From Nocardioides ginsengisegetis (GTDB taxonomy: Bacteria > Actinomycetota > Actinomycetes > Propionibacteriales > Nocardioidaceae): 64,000 nt of DNA. The stretch spans positions 431,501 through 495,500 of the forward strand of contig NZ_JACGXA010000001.1 in assembly GCF_014138045.1 (NCBI RefSeq). The letters run 5' to 3'. This document shows positions 10,317-23,556 of the stretch, one piece after another (positions within the stretch are counted from its first letter, which is position 1; the number at the start of each line of letters is the position of its first letter). A program made the translations under genes and the position numbers. The notes under the pieces are model-generated. The model was not told the DNA's origin. It was given only the letters and a program-made list of their open reading frames with translations, and did not search any database.

Positions 10317-11216
10317 ATGCTGTGGCGAGTCCGCACCACCCTGCCCGACCGACCGGGCGCCCTGGCCGTGCTCGCGCAGAGCTGCGGCGCCGCGGGCGTC
10401 AACATCCTGGGCCTGCAGATCTTCCCCGGCATCGAGACGGTGACCGACGAGCTCGTGCTGCGCGTGCCGGACGCCTGGGGGCTGCCGGAGATCGCCGAGC
10501 TGATCGAGGCCTCCGGCGGGCAGTCGGTGAGTGCCTCGCCGTGCACCGAGGCGGCCCTGACCGACCAGCCGACCCGCTACGTGCAGGCCGCCCGCCAGAT
10601 CCTCGCCCAGCCCGCGTCCTTCCCCGAGATCGTCGCCCTGCTCTTCGACGCCGAGGCGGACCCGGTCGAGGGCACGCTCACCCCGGTCCAGGACGTCATG
10701 GACATGACGGTGGGGGAGGTCCAGGTCCAGGTGCGCCGTACGGCGCCCTTCACCGCGACCGAGCACGCCCGCGGCGCCTCGATGGCCGACCTGGTCAGCG
10801 ACGTGCTGGCCCGCGGCCGCGAGTCCGCGCTGGCCCCGACCCTGGGCCGCCGGGTCGGCGCCGGCGCCACTCCGGAGTACGTCGTGGAGGGCGACGCCGT
10901 CTCGGCCCTCATCGACGGCACGCCGGTCGGCCTGGCCGTCGTGCGGCCGCCCGTCGAGGACCCCGAGGTGCGGCCCGTGACGCTGCGCGTCGACCCCGCC
11001 TGGCAGCGCCGCGGCATCGGGACCCGCCTGCTCGTGGAGGCGGCACGGCTCGCGAACACGATGGGGGCCTCGGAGATCGTGCTGACCACCCGCGCCGACA
11101 ACCAGGCGGTGCTGCCGATGGTGCTCGCGGCGGGCCTCCGCGGCCGGATCCGGATGGCCGCCGACGTGCTGACCGTGCGGGTGCCCGTGAGGGAGCTGCG
11201 CCCGGTCCGGCGCTGA
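10317..11216 (+). CDS. ACT domain / GNAT acetyltransferase fusion
   Basis: This 299-residue protein begins with an ACT-like domain (1-75, TTLPDRPGALAVLAQSCG, then GVNILGLQIFPG) and ends with a GNAT acetyltransferase domain (about 195-295) carrying the acetyl-CoA loop QRRGIGTRLL. ACT domains bind small ligands, often amino acids, so acetylation may be ligand-controlled. The ATG at 10317 follows a strong GAGGGGGAGA site. The substrate is unknown. Confidence 0.8.
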   Translation: MLWRVRTTLPDRPGALAVLAQSCGAAGVNILGLQIFPGIETVTDELVLRVPDAWGLPEIAELIEASGGQSVSASPCTEAALTDQPTRYVQAARQILAQPASFPEIVALLFDAEADPVEGTLTPVQDVMDMTVGEVQVQVRRTAPFTATEHARGASMADLVSDVLARGRESALAPTLGRRVGAGATPEYVVEGDAVSALIDGTPVGLAVVRPPVEDPEVRPVTLRVDPAWQRRGIGTRLLVEAARLANTMGASEIVLTTRADNQAVLPMVLAAGLRGRIRMAADVLTVRVPVRELRPVRR

Positions 11217-11274
11217 GCGCGCCGATCGCGGGCTTCGTGCTCATGGCGGCTCCCTGAGCTGCGGGGGTGCCCCG

Positions 11275-12800
<1,526 letters not shown>

Positions 12801-12805
<5 letters not shown>

Positions 12806-13301
12806 CGCGGAAGGACACCTCGGGGTGGTCTGCCATGCCGAGCTTGGCGTAGCCGCGGCGCAGGTCGAGCACGTGGTGCTCGGTGTCGTGGAGCAGGTGG
12901 CGCACCACCCACTCGACGGTGACCGGCTGCCGGTAGACGTCGTGCAGCACGGCCGCCCGCTCGTCCCCGGTCAGCGGTGGCACGGTCGCGGTGACGAGGT
13001 CGCGGCACCCGGCCAGGTCGGCCGGAGTGGCGGGCGCGGGCGTGCCGAGCACCTGGGCGACGTACTCGAACAGCGCGCCGCACACCTCGACGCAGTGGTC
13101 GACGTACTCGCGCGCCGACCAGGTCTCGGGCTCCGGCCTCCGGTCGGCGTCGGGGTGGGCGAGGAGGCGCTCGAGGTCGGCGTACGCCGTGATCAGCCGC
13201 TCGGTCTCGTCGCGGCCGTCGGTGAGGTCGCGGGCGTCGAAGCCGCACTCGTCGCAGAGCTCGGCGAGGCGGCCGTCGACCGCATGCCAGGTGTAGGTCA
13301 C
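12801..13301 (-). CDS. DinB-like / maleylpyruvate isomerase-type metal-binding protein
   Basis: This 166-residue four-helix protein has the metal-binding His pattern of the DinB/MDMPI superfamily: YVDHCVE near residue 68 and HLLHDTEHH near 140. These proteins often act as mycothiol-dependent enzymes in Actinobacteria, but the substrate cannot be assigned. A TAGGGT box ends 6 nt before the GTG start (leaderless), facing the guaB3 promoter. Confidence 0.75.
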
Positions 13302-13346
13302 GTCACCACCCTACGAAGCGGGCGCCGTGCCGGGGCGGCGCCTCGC

Positions 13347-13352
13347 TAGGCT
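13347..13352 (+). promoter_or_regulatory. -10 box of guaB3 (leaderless)
   Basis: TAGGCT ends 6 nt before the GTG at 13359. This spacing favours that start over the in-frame GTG at 13353. Confidence 0.6.
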
Positions 13353-13358
13353 GTGTCG

Positions 13359-14465
13359 GTGACAGAGATCGAGATCGGCCGTGCCAAGCGCGCCCGCCGT
13401 GCCTACTCCTTCGACGACGTGGCCATCGTGCCGTCGCGCCGCACCCGCGACCCGGAGGAGGTCAGCGTCGCCTGGCAGATCGATGCCTACCGCTTCGACC
13501 TCCCGGTCATGGCCGCGCCGATGGACTCGGTGATGTCGCCGGAGACCGCGATCGCCTTCGGCAAGCTGGGCGGCCTCGGGGTGCTCAACCTCGAGGGTCT
13601 CTGGACGCGGTACGACGACCCCACGCCCCTGCTCAACGAGGTCTCCGGTCTGCGTGGCTCCGAGGCGACGCGCCGGATGCAGGAGATCTACGCCGAGCCG
13701 ATCAAGCCCGAGCTGATCACCGAGCGCCTCAAGGAGATGCGCGAGGGCGGTGTCACCGTGGCCGGGTCGCTGTCCCCCCAGCGCACCAAGGAGTTCTTCA
13801 AGACCGTCGTCGAGGCGGGCGTCGACATGTTCGTCATCCGCGGCACCACCGTCTCCGCCGAGCACGTCTCCAGCCAGGCCGAGCCGCTGAACCTCAAGGA
13901 GTTCATCTACGAGCTCGACGTCCCGGTCATCGTCGGCGGCTGCGCGACCTACCAGGCCGCGCTGCACCTCATGCGCACCGGCACCGCCGGCGTGCTGGTC
14001 GGCTTCGGCGGCGGCGCGGCCCACACGACCCGCACCGTGCTCGGCGTGGCCGTGCCGATGGCCTCGGCCGTCGCCGACGTGGCCGCGGCCCGCCGCGACT
14101 ACATGGACGAGTCGGGCGGCCGCTACGTGCACGTCATCGCCGACGGCTCGATCGGCCGCTCGGGCGACATCGCCAAGGCGATCGCCTGCGGCGCCGACGC
14201 GGTCATGGTGGGCTCGCCCTTCGCGCGCGCCTCCGACGCCCCCGGCCACGGCTTCCACTGGGGCGCCGAGGCGCACCACGGCGAGCTGCCGCGCGGCGAG
14301 CGGGTGGAGTTCGGCACCGTCGGCACGCTCCAGGAGATCCTCTTCGGCCCCTCCCGCGTCGCCGACGGCACCATGAACCTCATCGGCGCGCTCAAGCGCT
14401 CGATGGCCACCACCGGCTACACCGAGCTCAAGGAGTTCCAGCGGGTCGAGGTCGTCGTCGAGTGA
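13359..14465 (+). CDS. guaB3: GuaB3-family IMP dehydrogenase-like protein
   Basis: The 368-residue TIM-barrel protein belongs to the IMPDH/GMP reductase family but lacks CBS domains. The loop equal to GPGSICTTR of guaB reads GGGAAHTTR, so the catalytic Cys is replaced by His, as in many actinobacterial GuaB3 proteins. The C-terminus has GTVGTLQEILFGPS and SMATTGYTELKEFQ. Whether it is an active enzyme or a regulator is open. The nitrilase-type gene starts 4 nt after its stop. Confidence 0.88.
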   Translation: MTEIEIGRAKRARRAYSFDDVAIVPSRRTRDPEEVSVAWQIDAYRFDLPVMAAPMDSVMSPETAIAFGKLGGLGVLNLEGLWTRYDDPTPLLNEVSGLRGSEATRRMQEIYAEPIKPELITERLKEMREGGVTVAGSLSPQRTKEFFKTVVEAGVDMFVIRGTTVSAEHVSSQAEPLNLKEFIYELDVPVIVGGCATYQAALHLMRTGTAGVLVGFGGGAAHTTRTVLGVAVPMASAVADVAAARRDYMDESGGRYVHVIADGSIGRSGDIAKAIACGADAVMVGSPFARASDAPGHGFHWGAEAHHGELPRGERVEFGTVGTLQEILFGPSRVADGTMNLIGALKRSMATTGYTELKEFQRVEVVVE

Positions 14466-14469
14466 CGGC

Positions 14470-15267
14470 GTGACTGTCCTGCGGGTCGCCGCCGCCCAGG
14501 CCACCTGCACCTCGGGGGACGTGCCCGCCAACGTCGCCACCGCGGCCCGGCTGGTCCGGCTCGCCGGCAGCCAGGACGTGCGGCTCGTGCTGCTGCCCGA
14601 GGCGTTCCTGACCGGCTACGACCCGGGCGTCTTCCTGGGTGAGGTCCCGGCCCTCGAGGGCTCCTGGCTCGACCCGCTACGCGAGGCCGCGACCGAGACC
14701 GGCGCCGTCGTCGTGGCCAGCACGCCGCTGGCCCGCGGGTCCGCCAAGACCCTCTCGATGCTGGTGGTCCGGCCGGGCGGCGAGGTGACCGCGCCGTACG
14801 ACAAGCAGCACCTCGACGCCGACGAGACCCCCTTCTTCGTGCCCGGCGACCACGGCGCCTCGATCACCGTCGACGGCCTCGAGCTGGGCCTGTCGATCTG
14901 CTACGACAGCTCCTTCCCCGAGCACGCCCGCGACGCGGCCGACGCCGGAGCGGTCGGCTACCTCAGCTCCAGCGCGTTCTTCCCGGGCAGCGCGCACCGT
15001 CGCGACACGGCCCTGGCGGCCCGCGCCCTCGACCACGGCATGTACGTCGTGCTCGCCGCCATGACCGGCCGCTGCGGGCCCTACGACTTCATCGGCGGCT
15101 CGGTCGTCCTGGACCCCGAGGGCCGCCCGCTCGCCCGCCTCGACACCGAGGAGGGGCTGGCCATCGCGGACCTCGACCCGGCCCTGGTCGAGGAGACCCG
15201 CGCCGTGCGCCGGATGCACGCCGACCGGCGCGCCACGCTCGGCCCGCGGGTGCGGGAACGCGCCTGA
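14470..15267 (+). CDS. Carbon-nitrogen hydrolase (nitrilase superfamily amidase)
   Basis: The 265-residue enzyme has the full Glu-Lys-Cys triad: E44 in LLPEAF, K112 in YDKQHL and C144 in [10 protein letters not shown]. It would hydrolyse a non-peptide C-N bond (amide or N-carbamoyl). The GTG start is 4 nt after the guaB3 stop, so they share a transcript. The substrate is unknown. Confidence 0.87.
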   Translation: MTVLRVAAAQATCTSGDVPANVATAARLVRLAGSQDVRLVLLPEAFLTGYDPGVFLGEVPALEGSWLDPLREAATETGAVVVASTPLARGSAKTLSMLVVRPGGEVTAPYDKQHLDADETPFFVPGDHGASITVDGLELGLSICYDSSFPEHARDAADAGAVGYLSSSAFFPGSAHRRDTALAARALDHGMYVVLAAMTGRCGPYDFIGGSVVLDPEGRPLARLDTEEGLAIADLDPALVEETRAVRRMHADRRATLGPRVRERA

Positions 15268-15287
15268 CGCGTGGGAGGATCACGCCC

Positions 15288-15752
15288 GTGAGCAGCGAGG
15301 ACGAGGTCGTCATCCACACCGACGGCGCGTGCGTCCCCAACCCGGGTCCGGGTGGCTGGGGCGCCCTGCTCCGGCAGGGCCCGCACGAGCTCGAGCTGTG
15401 CGGCGGCGACCCCGGCGAGACCACCAACAACCGGATGGAGCTCACCGCTCCGATCCGGGCCCTCGAGATGCTCAAGCGGCCGGTCGTCGTGCACCTCTAC
15501 ACCGACTCGACGTACGTCCGGAACGGCATCATGAAGTGGGTGCCGGGCTGGATGCGCAACGGCTGGATGACCTCGGCCAAGCAGCCGGTCAAGAACGTCG
15601 ACCTCTGGAAGCAGCTCCAGGCCGCCTGTGAGAAGCACACCGTCGAGTGGCACTGGGTCAAGGGCCACGCCGGCGACGAGGGCAACGAGCGCGCCGACCG
15701 CCTCGCCGCCAAGGGTCTCGAGGAGGCCGCGGCCTCCGGCGTCGCGAGCTGA
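15288..15752 (+). CDS. rnhA: Ribonuclease HI
   Basis: The 154-residue enzyme degrades the RNA strand of RNA-DNA hybrids. The acidic active site is complete: D12 (HTDGAC), E51 (NRMEL), D73 (YTDSTYV) and D137 (NERAD), with the substrate-binding handle [16 protein letters not shown]. The GTG start is preceded by GGGAGGAT. The last 11 codons lie in a 35-bp segment that is repeated at 23294-23328, bracketing the next seven genes. Confidence 0.96.
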   Translation: MSSEDEVVIHTDGACVPNPGPGGWGALLRQGPHELELCGGDPGETTNNRMELTAPIRALEMLKRPVVVHLYTDSTYVRNGIMKWVPGWMRNGWMTSAKQPVKNVDLWKQLQAACEKHTVEWHWVKGHAGDEGNERADRLAAKGLEEAAASGVAS

Positions 15753-15753
15753 C
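15719..15753 (+). repeat. Direct repeat, left copy (3' end of rnhA)
   Basis: The 35-nt segment, from CGAGGAGGCC to GCGAGCTGAC, covers the rnhA 3' end and stop. It matches 23294-23328 in 34 of 35 positions (one G/T difference). It is built around GGAGGCC-GC-GGCCTCC, a perfect 16-bp palindrome. It looks like an attachment-site duplication. Confidence 0.85.
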
Positions 15754-15757
15754 TCGG

Positions 15758-16189
15758 TCAGCTTGCCGGACGCGACAACCGCTCGTCGGGGATGACGGCA
15801 ACGCCGAGGATCTCGATGAGCGCTTCCGGCTGCCACAGAGCCGTCGTGCCGATGCCCGCCATCGCGGGATAGACCGGCCCGGCCAGCTCGCGCCACACGG
15901 CACCGATCTCCCGGCCGTGGGCCTGGTAGTCGGGGATGTCGGTGAGGTAGATCGTGATCGAGACCAAGTCCTCCGGGACCCCGCCTGCCTCGCGCAGCGT
16001 CGTCAACACGTTGCCGAAGGCCTGGCGGAACTGCTCGACGATGCCGCCCTCGACGATGCGCATGTCGGCGTCGAGCGCCGTCTGCCCTCCCAGGTAGAGC
16101 GTGTTCCCGCTCAACGTGCCGTGGGAGTAGCCGCTCGGCACCGGCAGCGACGGGGGATTGACGGGAATCGGCGCGAGGTGGGAGGCCAT
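15758..16189 (-). CDS. RidA (YjgF/YER057c) family enamine/imine deaminase-like protein
   Basis: The 143-residue protein has the RidA fold, with VPSGYSHGTLSGNTLYLGGQ, LVSITIYLTDIPDY and the C-terminal EALIEILGVAVI. The canonical Arg of archetypal RidA (PAR) appears to be Met here (YPAMAGIG), which points to another Rid subfamily, such as the 2-aminomuconate deaminase-like ones. It is divergent from the FAH gene across 57 nt. Inference: it removes the amino group from an enamine/imine intermediate of the aromatic pathway. Confidence 0.82.
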   Translation of the reverse strand: MASHLAPIPVNPPSLPVPSGYSHGTLSGNTLYLGGQTALDADMRIVEGGIVEQFRQAFGNVLTTLREAGGVPEDLVSITIYLTDIPDYQAHGREIGAVWRELAGPVYPAMAGIGTTALWQPEALIEILGVAVIPDERLSRPAS

Positions 16190-16246
16190 GCCGGGACACT
16201 AGGACGTCTATTGACAATCGCGCAACGTTCGTGAGCAGAATGAAAT
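16190..16246. promoter_or_regulatory. Divergent promoter region of the catabolic cluster
   Basis: The 57 nt between ridA and the FAH gene hold, on the minus strand, a TAGTGT box 6 nt before the ridA ATG with TTGCGC 18 nt upstream. On the plus strand there is a TTGACA (16211-16216) with CAGAAT or TGAAAT candidates for -10. The symmetric ATTG-A-CAAT (16210-16218) could be part of a PaaX-type operator. Confidence 0.5.
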
Positions 16247-16915
16247 ATGTCGTCCGGCGCGCACGCCCTCCCTCTCGCCTCCCCGGGCAAGGTCATCTGC
16301 TGCGGCCTCAACTACGCCGACCACATCACCGAGATGGGCCGCGAGCTCCCGACCCACCCGACGCTCTTCGCGAAGTACGCCGACACGCTCCTCCCCGACG
16401 GCGCCGACATCGTGCTTCCTCGCAGCGTCCAGGTCGACTGGGAGGCCGAGCTGGCCGTGGTGGTCGGGGCCGAGATCCGCGGCGCAAGCCGCGATGAGGC
16501 CGAGCGGGCCATCGGCGGCTACACCGTCGCCAACGACATCTCCGTGCGCGACTGGCAGAACCGGACGATCCAGTGGTTCCAGGGCAAGGCCTGGGACGCC
16601 ACCACGCCCATCGGCCCCGTCGTCGTCCCGCCGGACGCCCTCGACCCGAAGGAGGGCGTCGAGGTGATCTGCCGCGTCAACGGCGTGGAGCGCCAGCGCG
16701 GCAACACCCGCACGCTCGTCTTCGACTGCCCCGATCTCCTGGCCTACATCTCGACCTTCACGGTGCTGCGCCCCGGCGACGTCGTCCTCACCGGCACACC
16801 CGGGGGAGTCGGCATGGGCATGACCCCGCCGACCTTCCTGGCCGACGGCGACGTCGTCGAGACCGAGATACCCGGCATCGGGACCCTCACCAACACCGTC
16901 CGCCTCACGGGCTGA
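16247..16915 (+). CDS. Fumarylacetoacetate hydrolase (FAH) family protein
   Basis: The 222-residue FAH-fold enzyme is of the short bacterial type (fumarylpyruvate or acylpyruvate hydrolase, or oxo-acid decarboxylase/hydratase). It has KVICCGLNYADH, the metal ligands in DWEAELAVV, the VANDISVRDWQ loop, GKAWDATTPIGP, and a TGTPGGVGMGM turn. In this cluster it probably cleaves or decarboxylates the ring-opened product. It is the first gene of the rightward operon, 50 nt ahead of the cupin gene. Confidence 0.88.
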   Translation: MSSGAHALPLASPGKVICCGLNYADHITEMGRELPTHPTLFAKYADTLLPDGADIVLPRSVQVDWEAELAVVVGAEIRGASRDEAERAIGGYTVANDISVRDWQNRTIQWFQGKAWDATTPIGPVVVPPDALDPKEGVEVICRVNGVERQRGNTRTLVFDCPDLLAYISTFTVLRPGDVVLTGTPGGVGMGMTPPTFLADGDVVETEIPGIGTLTNTVRLTG

Positions 16916-16965
16916 CACCCGGCTCGACCAGCGTCCGCCCAGATCCAGCACAGAACAGGACTCCC

Positions 16966-17451
16966 ATGGATCCCAACCTCGACAACTACGTGCTCGAAGG
17001 CGACGCCTCGATGTACGCCAACGAGTCGGGGCTCGTCGTCCCGTTCGTCACCCGCGCCGGCCAGGAGCCCGACCTCACCGGGCAGAGCGAGGGCGCCACC
17101 CGCGTCAGCGGCGTCAGCATCCAGCACACGCCGGCGACGAAGCTGTGGTTCGGCCAGGTGCGCAACCTGGCCGGCTACCGCTCGGTCCCGCACCACCACG
17201 GCGAGGCCGAGACCGGTGGCTTCGTGCTCTCCGGCCGGGCGCGGATCTACTTCGGCGAGCGCTTCGAGGACTACCTCGACATGTCGGAGGGCGACTGGGT
17301 CTTCGTCCCGCCGTTCATGCCCCACGTGGAGTGCAACCTCGATCGCAACAACCCGCTCACCTGGATGACCGCCCGGACGCCGGAGAACATCGTCGTCAAC
17401 CTGCCGCAGGTCGACGACGCCGACCTGCCCGACTGGGCGGACCGCCCGTGA
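16966..17451 (+). CDS. Single-domain cupin protein, candidate ring-cleaving dioxygenase of the cluster
   Basis: The 161-residue cupin keeps a metal site: VPHHHGEAE in motif 1 and the PPFMPHVECN His in motif 2. It is too short for a two-cupin gentisate dioxygenase (about 350 aa); its length is closer to 3-hydroxyanthranilate dioxygenase-type single cupins, without clear family identity. An ACAGGA site precedes the ATG. The thioesterase gene starts inside its stop (GTGA). Role in ring cleavage or in binding an intermediate is inferred. Confidence 0.75.
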   Translation: MDPNLDNYVLEGDASMYANESGLVVPFVTRAGQEPDLTGQSEGATRVSGVSIQHTPATKLWFGQVRNLAGYRSVPHHHGEAETGGFVLSGRARIYFGERFEDYLDMSEGDWVFVPPFMPHVECNLDRNNPLTWMTARTPENIVVNLPQVDDADLPDWADRP

Positions 17452-18368
17452 GCGCCAGGTCCACCACGGCGCCGACCTCGCGGACCTTCACCGACGCCGT
17501 CGCGCTGCGCGAGTGCGAGGCGGAGGTCTTCGACCGCGCGTTCACGGCCACCACCCAGCCCTGCCCGTGGCCCAAGGCCTACGGCGGCGACATGGTCGCC
17601 CAGGCGCTCGTCGCCGCCTCGCTCACCGTGACCGACGGCAAGTCCATGCACTCGATGCACTCCTACTTCATGCGGCCCGTCGACATCGGCGCCGAGGTCC
17701 GCTACGAGGTCGAGCTGCTGCGCGACGGCCGCGGCTACAGCACCCGCCAGGTCCGCGGCTTCCAGAACGGCAAGCCGGTCTACGTCTGCCTGGCGAGCTT
17801 CGCCGCCGGCGAGCCGAGCGGCAGCTTCCAGGCGACCGCCCCCGCCGACCTGCCGGGCCCGGACGAGCTGCCGACCTCGGCCGCCTGCCTCGAGGGCCGC
17901 ACCGGCGGCACGATGACCGGGGCGTCGAAGACCTACTGGTCGAGCGGGCGCAGCTTCGACATGCGCCACGTCCCCGGGCCGGTCTACCTCACCGTCGAGG
18001 GCGGGCAGTCGCCCCACCAGGCGATCTGGGTGAAGCCGTACGACGCCCTGCGCCCGGTCGAGGGGCTCACCGAGGCCCAGCGCGACACGGCCGCCCTCGC
18101 CTACGTCTGCGACTACACGATCCTCGAGCCCGCCCTGCGGGTCCTCGGACTCGCCTGGGCCGACGAGGGGCTCGTGACCGCCAGCCTCGACCACGCCATG
18201 TGGTTCCACCGGCCGGTGTCGATGGGTGACTGGCTGCTCTACGCGCAGGAGGCGATGTCGGTCGAGGACGGCCGCGGCTCCGCCGTCGGCCGCTTCTTCG
18301 ACACCGGCGGCACCCTCGTCGCGACCGTCGTCCAGGAGGGCATGCTGCGCGCCGGGAGTGGCCGATGA
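17448..18368 (+). CDS. Acyl-CoA thioesterase II (TesB-like, double hotdog)
   Basis: The 306-residue protein has two hotdog folds. The N-terminal half has WPKAYGGDMVAQALVAA and HSMHSYFMRPVD, the C-terminal half has ASLDHAMWFHRPV with the catalytic Asp region and a late GTLVATVVQEGMLR. It would release CoA from an aromatic or ring-processed acyl-CoA, recycling CoA. It is joined by 4-nt overlaps to the cupin gene before and the ligase after. Confidence 0.88.
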   Translation: MSARSTTAPTSRTFTDAVALRECEAEVFDRAFTATTQPCPWPKAYGGDMVAQALVAASLTVTDGKSMHSMHSYFMRPVDIGAEVRYEVELLRDGRGYSTRQVRGFQNGKPVYVCLASFAAGEPSGSFQATAPADLPGPDELPTSAACLEGRTGGTMTGASKTYWSSGRSFDMRHVPGPVYLTVEGGQSPHQAIWVKPYDALRPVEGLTEAQRDTAALAYVCDYTILEPALRVLGLAWADEGLVTASLDHAMWFHRPVSMGDWLLYAQEAMSVEDGRGSAVGRFFDTGGTLVATVVQEGMLRAGSGR

Positions 18369-20019
18369 GCGCGCCGAACCTGGGCCCATCGGGCTACGCC
18401 GACACCTTCGCGCGCGACCACCTGCCGCCGGCCGACCAGTGGCCGACGCTGGAGTTCACCACCGACTGGTTGCACTACCCCGACCGCCTCAACGCCGGCG
18501 CCGAGCTCCTCGATGCGGTCATCGCCAGGCACGGACCCGATCGGCCGGCCCTGCGCACGCCCGACGGAGAGGTCTGGACCTACAGCCAGCTGCTGACCCG
18601 CACCAACCAGATCGCCCACGTGCTGGTCGACGACCTCGGTCTGGTCAGCGGGAACCGCGTCCTGCTCCGCTCTCCCAACAACCCGTGGACCGTCGCCGCC
18701 TGGCTGGGTGTCCTCAAGGCCGGCGGCATCGTCGTCACCACCATGGCCGCGCTCCGCGCGACCGAGCTGGCTCCCATCGTGCAGAAGACCCGGCCGGCCT
18801 TGGCGCTGGTCGACCACCGCTTCGTCGACGACGTGCACACGGTGCGCGACAGCGTCGCACCCGACCTGGTCGTCGTCGCCTACGGAGGCGACGACGAGGA
18901 CGACCTCACCCGTCGCCTCGAGGGCCACCCCGGCGACTTCGACGCCGTCGACACGGCCGCCGACGACGTGGCCCTCTTCGGCCCGACCTCCGGCACGACT
19001 GGCGTCCCGAAGATCACGACGCACTTCCACCGCGACGTGCTCTCGATCGACAACACCTTCGGCCGCGCCGTGCTCAGGCTCGAGCCCGACGACCTCGTCG
19101 CCTGCACCGCCCCGCTCGCCTTCACCTTCGGGCTCGGGATGCTCGTGGTCTTCACGCTCCGGGCGGGGGCGTGCGCGCTCCTCACCGAGTCGGCCACGCC
19201 GGCACAGCTCGCCGACCTGGTCGCCGAGCACGGCGTCACCGCGCTGGCCACCGCGCCGACGGCGTACAAGCAGATCCTCGCCTCGGGCCGCATCGAGAAG
19301 CTCAGCGGCCTGCGGGTCGCGGTGTCGGCCGGCGAGCACATGGCACAGGCGACGTGGGAGCGGATCGAGCAGGAGATCGGCCTGAAGGTGATCGACGGGA
19401 TCGGCGCCACCGAGATGCTCCACATCTTCATCTCGGCCGCCGGTGACGACATCCGCCCCGGCGCCACCGGAAGGCCGGTCGCCGGCTACCGTGCCGCGAT
19501 TCTCGACCTCGATGGCCACGAGCTCGGCGACGGACAGGAGGGCCGGCTCGGCGTCATCGGTCCGGTCGGGTGCCGCTACCTCGACGACGAGCGCCAGCGC
19601 GGCTACGTCGTCAACGGGTGGAACGTCACCGGTGACACCTTCGTCCGCGACGCCGACGGCTACTACTTCTACCGTTCGCGCACCGACAACATGATCGTCT
19701 CATCGGGCTACAACATCAGTGGCCCGGAGGTCGAGGAGGCGCTCGCCACCCACCCCGACGTCGTCGAGGTCGGGGTCGTCGCGGCCCCCCACGAGGAGCG
19801 CGGGGCGATCGTCTGCGCCTTCGTCGTGCTGCGCGAGGGCGTCGAGGGGGACGCCGGCAAGGTCACCGAGCTCCAGGACCACGTCAAGGGCCGGCTGGCC
19901 CCCTACAAGTACCCCCGCGACGTGCGCTTCCTCGACGCGATGCCGCGCAACACCAGCGGGAAGCTCCAGCACTTCAAGCTGCGCCAGATGGCCCAGTCCG
20001 AGGGACCGGAGGGGTCGGC

Positions 20020-20023
<4 letters not shown>
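18365..20023 (+). CDS. Aryl-CoA ligase (benzoate/2-aminobenzoate-CoA ligase family)
   Basis: The 552-residue adenylate-forming enzyme activates an aromatic acid with ATP and CoA. The AMP-binding loop PTSGTTGVPK (about residue 211), GIGATEMLHIF, the hinge YRSRTDNMIVSSGYNISG and the C-terminal Lys in RNTSGKLQHFKL are all present. GIGATEMLH and SGYNISGPEVE resemble benzoate- and 2-aminobenzoate-CoA ligases. The neighbouring fusion enzyme makes 2-aminobenzoate or salicylate the best substrate guesses. ATGA overlaps on both sides. Confidence 0.88.
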
Positions 20024-22403
<2,380 letters not shown>

Positions 22404-22407
<4 letters not shown>

Positions 22408-23246
22408 GTGCCACCCAGCCCAACCGCCAGTCCCGCTCCACCGTGATCACCTTCCTGGGAGCGGTGGTGCGGCCGCTGGGGTCGTGGATGCCGATCGCCG
22501 GCACCGTCGAGCTGCTCACCCAGGCCGGGCTCGACGCGCCTGCCGTCCGCACCGCGGTGCACCGGCTCAAGGGCAAGGGCTGGTTGGCGTCCGAGGCGCG
22601 CGACGGCGCCCGCGGCTACGCCCTCACCACCGCCGCTCTCGACACGCTGGCCGCCGGGGACGAGGTGATCTGGCATGCACGCACCCCGGCCGACCTCGCC
22701 GACGGCTGGTGCATCGTCCACTTCGGCGTGCCGGAGACCATGCGGGCAAAGCGTCAACAGCTTCGCGCCCACCTGTCGTCGCTCGGCTTCGGCAACGTCG
22801 GCACCGCGCTGTGGATCGCGCCCGCCCGGATGCGTGCTGCCGCCGAACGCGCGGTCGCCGAGCTCGGCCTGGAGGCCTACACCGCCGTCTTCGTCGGCGC
22901 CTACCACGGCACCCAGGACCTCACCGCGCTCCTCTACGGCAGCTGGGACCTGGCGGCGATCGATGAGGCGTATCGCGAGTTCGTCGCGACGTACGAACCG
23001 GGCGTCGCCGCCGCCGAGCGCAGGCAGCCCGACCAGGCATCCGCCTTCGTCACCTACCTCCAGGCGCTGGACCAGTGGCGCAAGCTGCCCTACATGGACC
23101 CCGGACTTCCCGCCGAGGTCCTGGCATCGAGCTGGCACGGCCCCCAGGCGACTGCGGTGTTCGAGAGGCTCGTCTCGACGTTGGAGCGGCCCGCCCTGGT
23201 CCATGCCCGCACCCACTGGCCGGCTCTCGGGACCACGCCCGAGTGA
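22404..23246 (+). CDS. PaaX-family transcriptional repressor
   Basis: The 280-residue regulator has a winged helix at the N-terminus (about 25-75, LTQAGLDAPAVRTAVHRLKGKGWL), a central PaaX dimerisation domain with WCIVHFGVPETMRAKRQQLRAHL, and a C-terminal helical domain. PaaX repressors are released by aryl-CoA thioesters, so the ligase product or a later CoA ester is the likely inducer. GTG start overlaps the fusion-enzyme stop. It would control the cluster from 16190-16246. Confidence 0.9.
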
Positions 23247-23556
23247 GGGTCACCGTTCGTCCCCTCGTCTCGTTCCGAGGCGGCCGAGGCGGCCGAGGAG
23301 GCCTCGGCCTCCGGCGTCGCGAGCTGACCTCGCGGGTCGGCCCTTCGGACGCCCTTGTAAGGCGATGGCGGCGCACGACGCAACCGCGTCAGTTCGCCGC
23401 ACTGCGGCCGCGGATGAAGCTCACGCCCCACAGACCTGGCGGCCACTAGCTGCTCTTCAACTACCCGGGTCAGGTGTCGCGACCCCGGCGACCACATCGC
23501 TCACTCTGCGGGTCCTGAAACCCCGGGAGTAGCGAACCCGCACTGGTCCTCGCGGC
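23247..23556. other. 310-nt gap holding the right rnhA-end copy
   Basis: The gap contains the repeat at 23294-23328 and a perfect hairpin GGCCGAGG-AGG-CCTCGGCC (23291-23309) that may end the catabolic operon. The remaining part has a GCGGGT/ACCCGC pair at 23508-23541 near the end of the lipoprotein gene. No coding gene is seen. Confidence 0.6.
23294..23328 (+). repeat. Direct repeat, right copy (duplicate of rnhA 3' end)
   Basis: 34 of 35 positions match 15719-15753, including the last ten sense codons region and stop of rnhA, but no rnhA body precedes it. It marks the right edge of the catabolic cluster. Confidence 0.85.

Noticed and set aside
16966..17451. Calling the cupin gentisate 1,2-dioxygenase
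   Set aside because: Gentisate dioxygenases are two-cupin proteins of about 350 residues; this one has 161 residues and one cupin.
23330..23556. A possible structured RNA after the right rnhA-end copy
   Set aside because: Only short, unrelated pairings could be drawn; no tRNA, tmRNA or riboswitch pattern fits.
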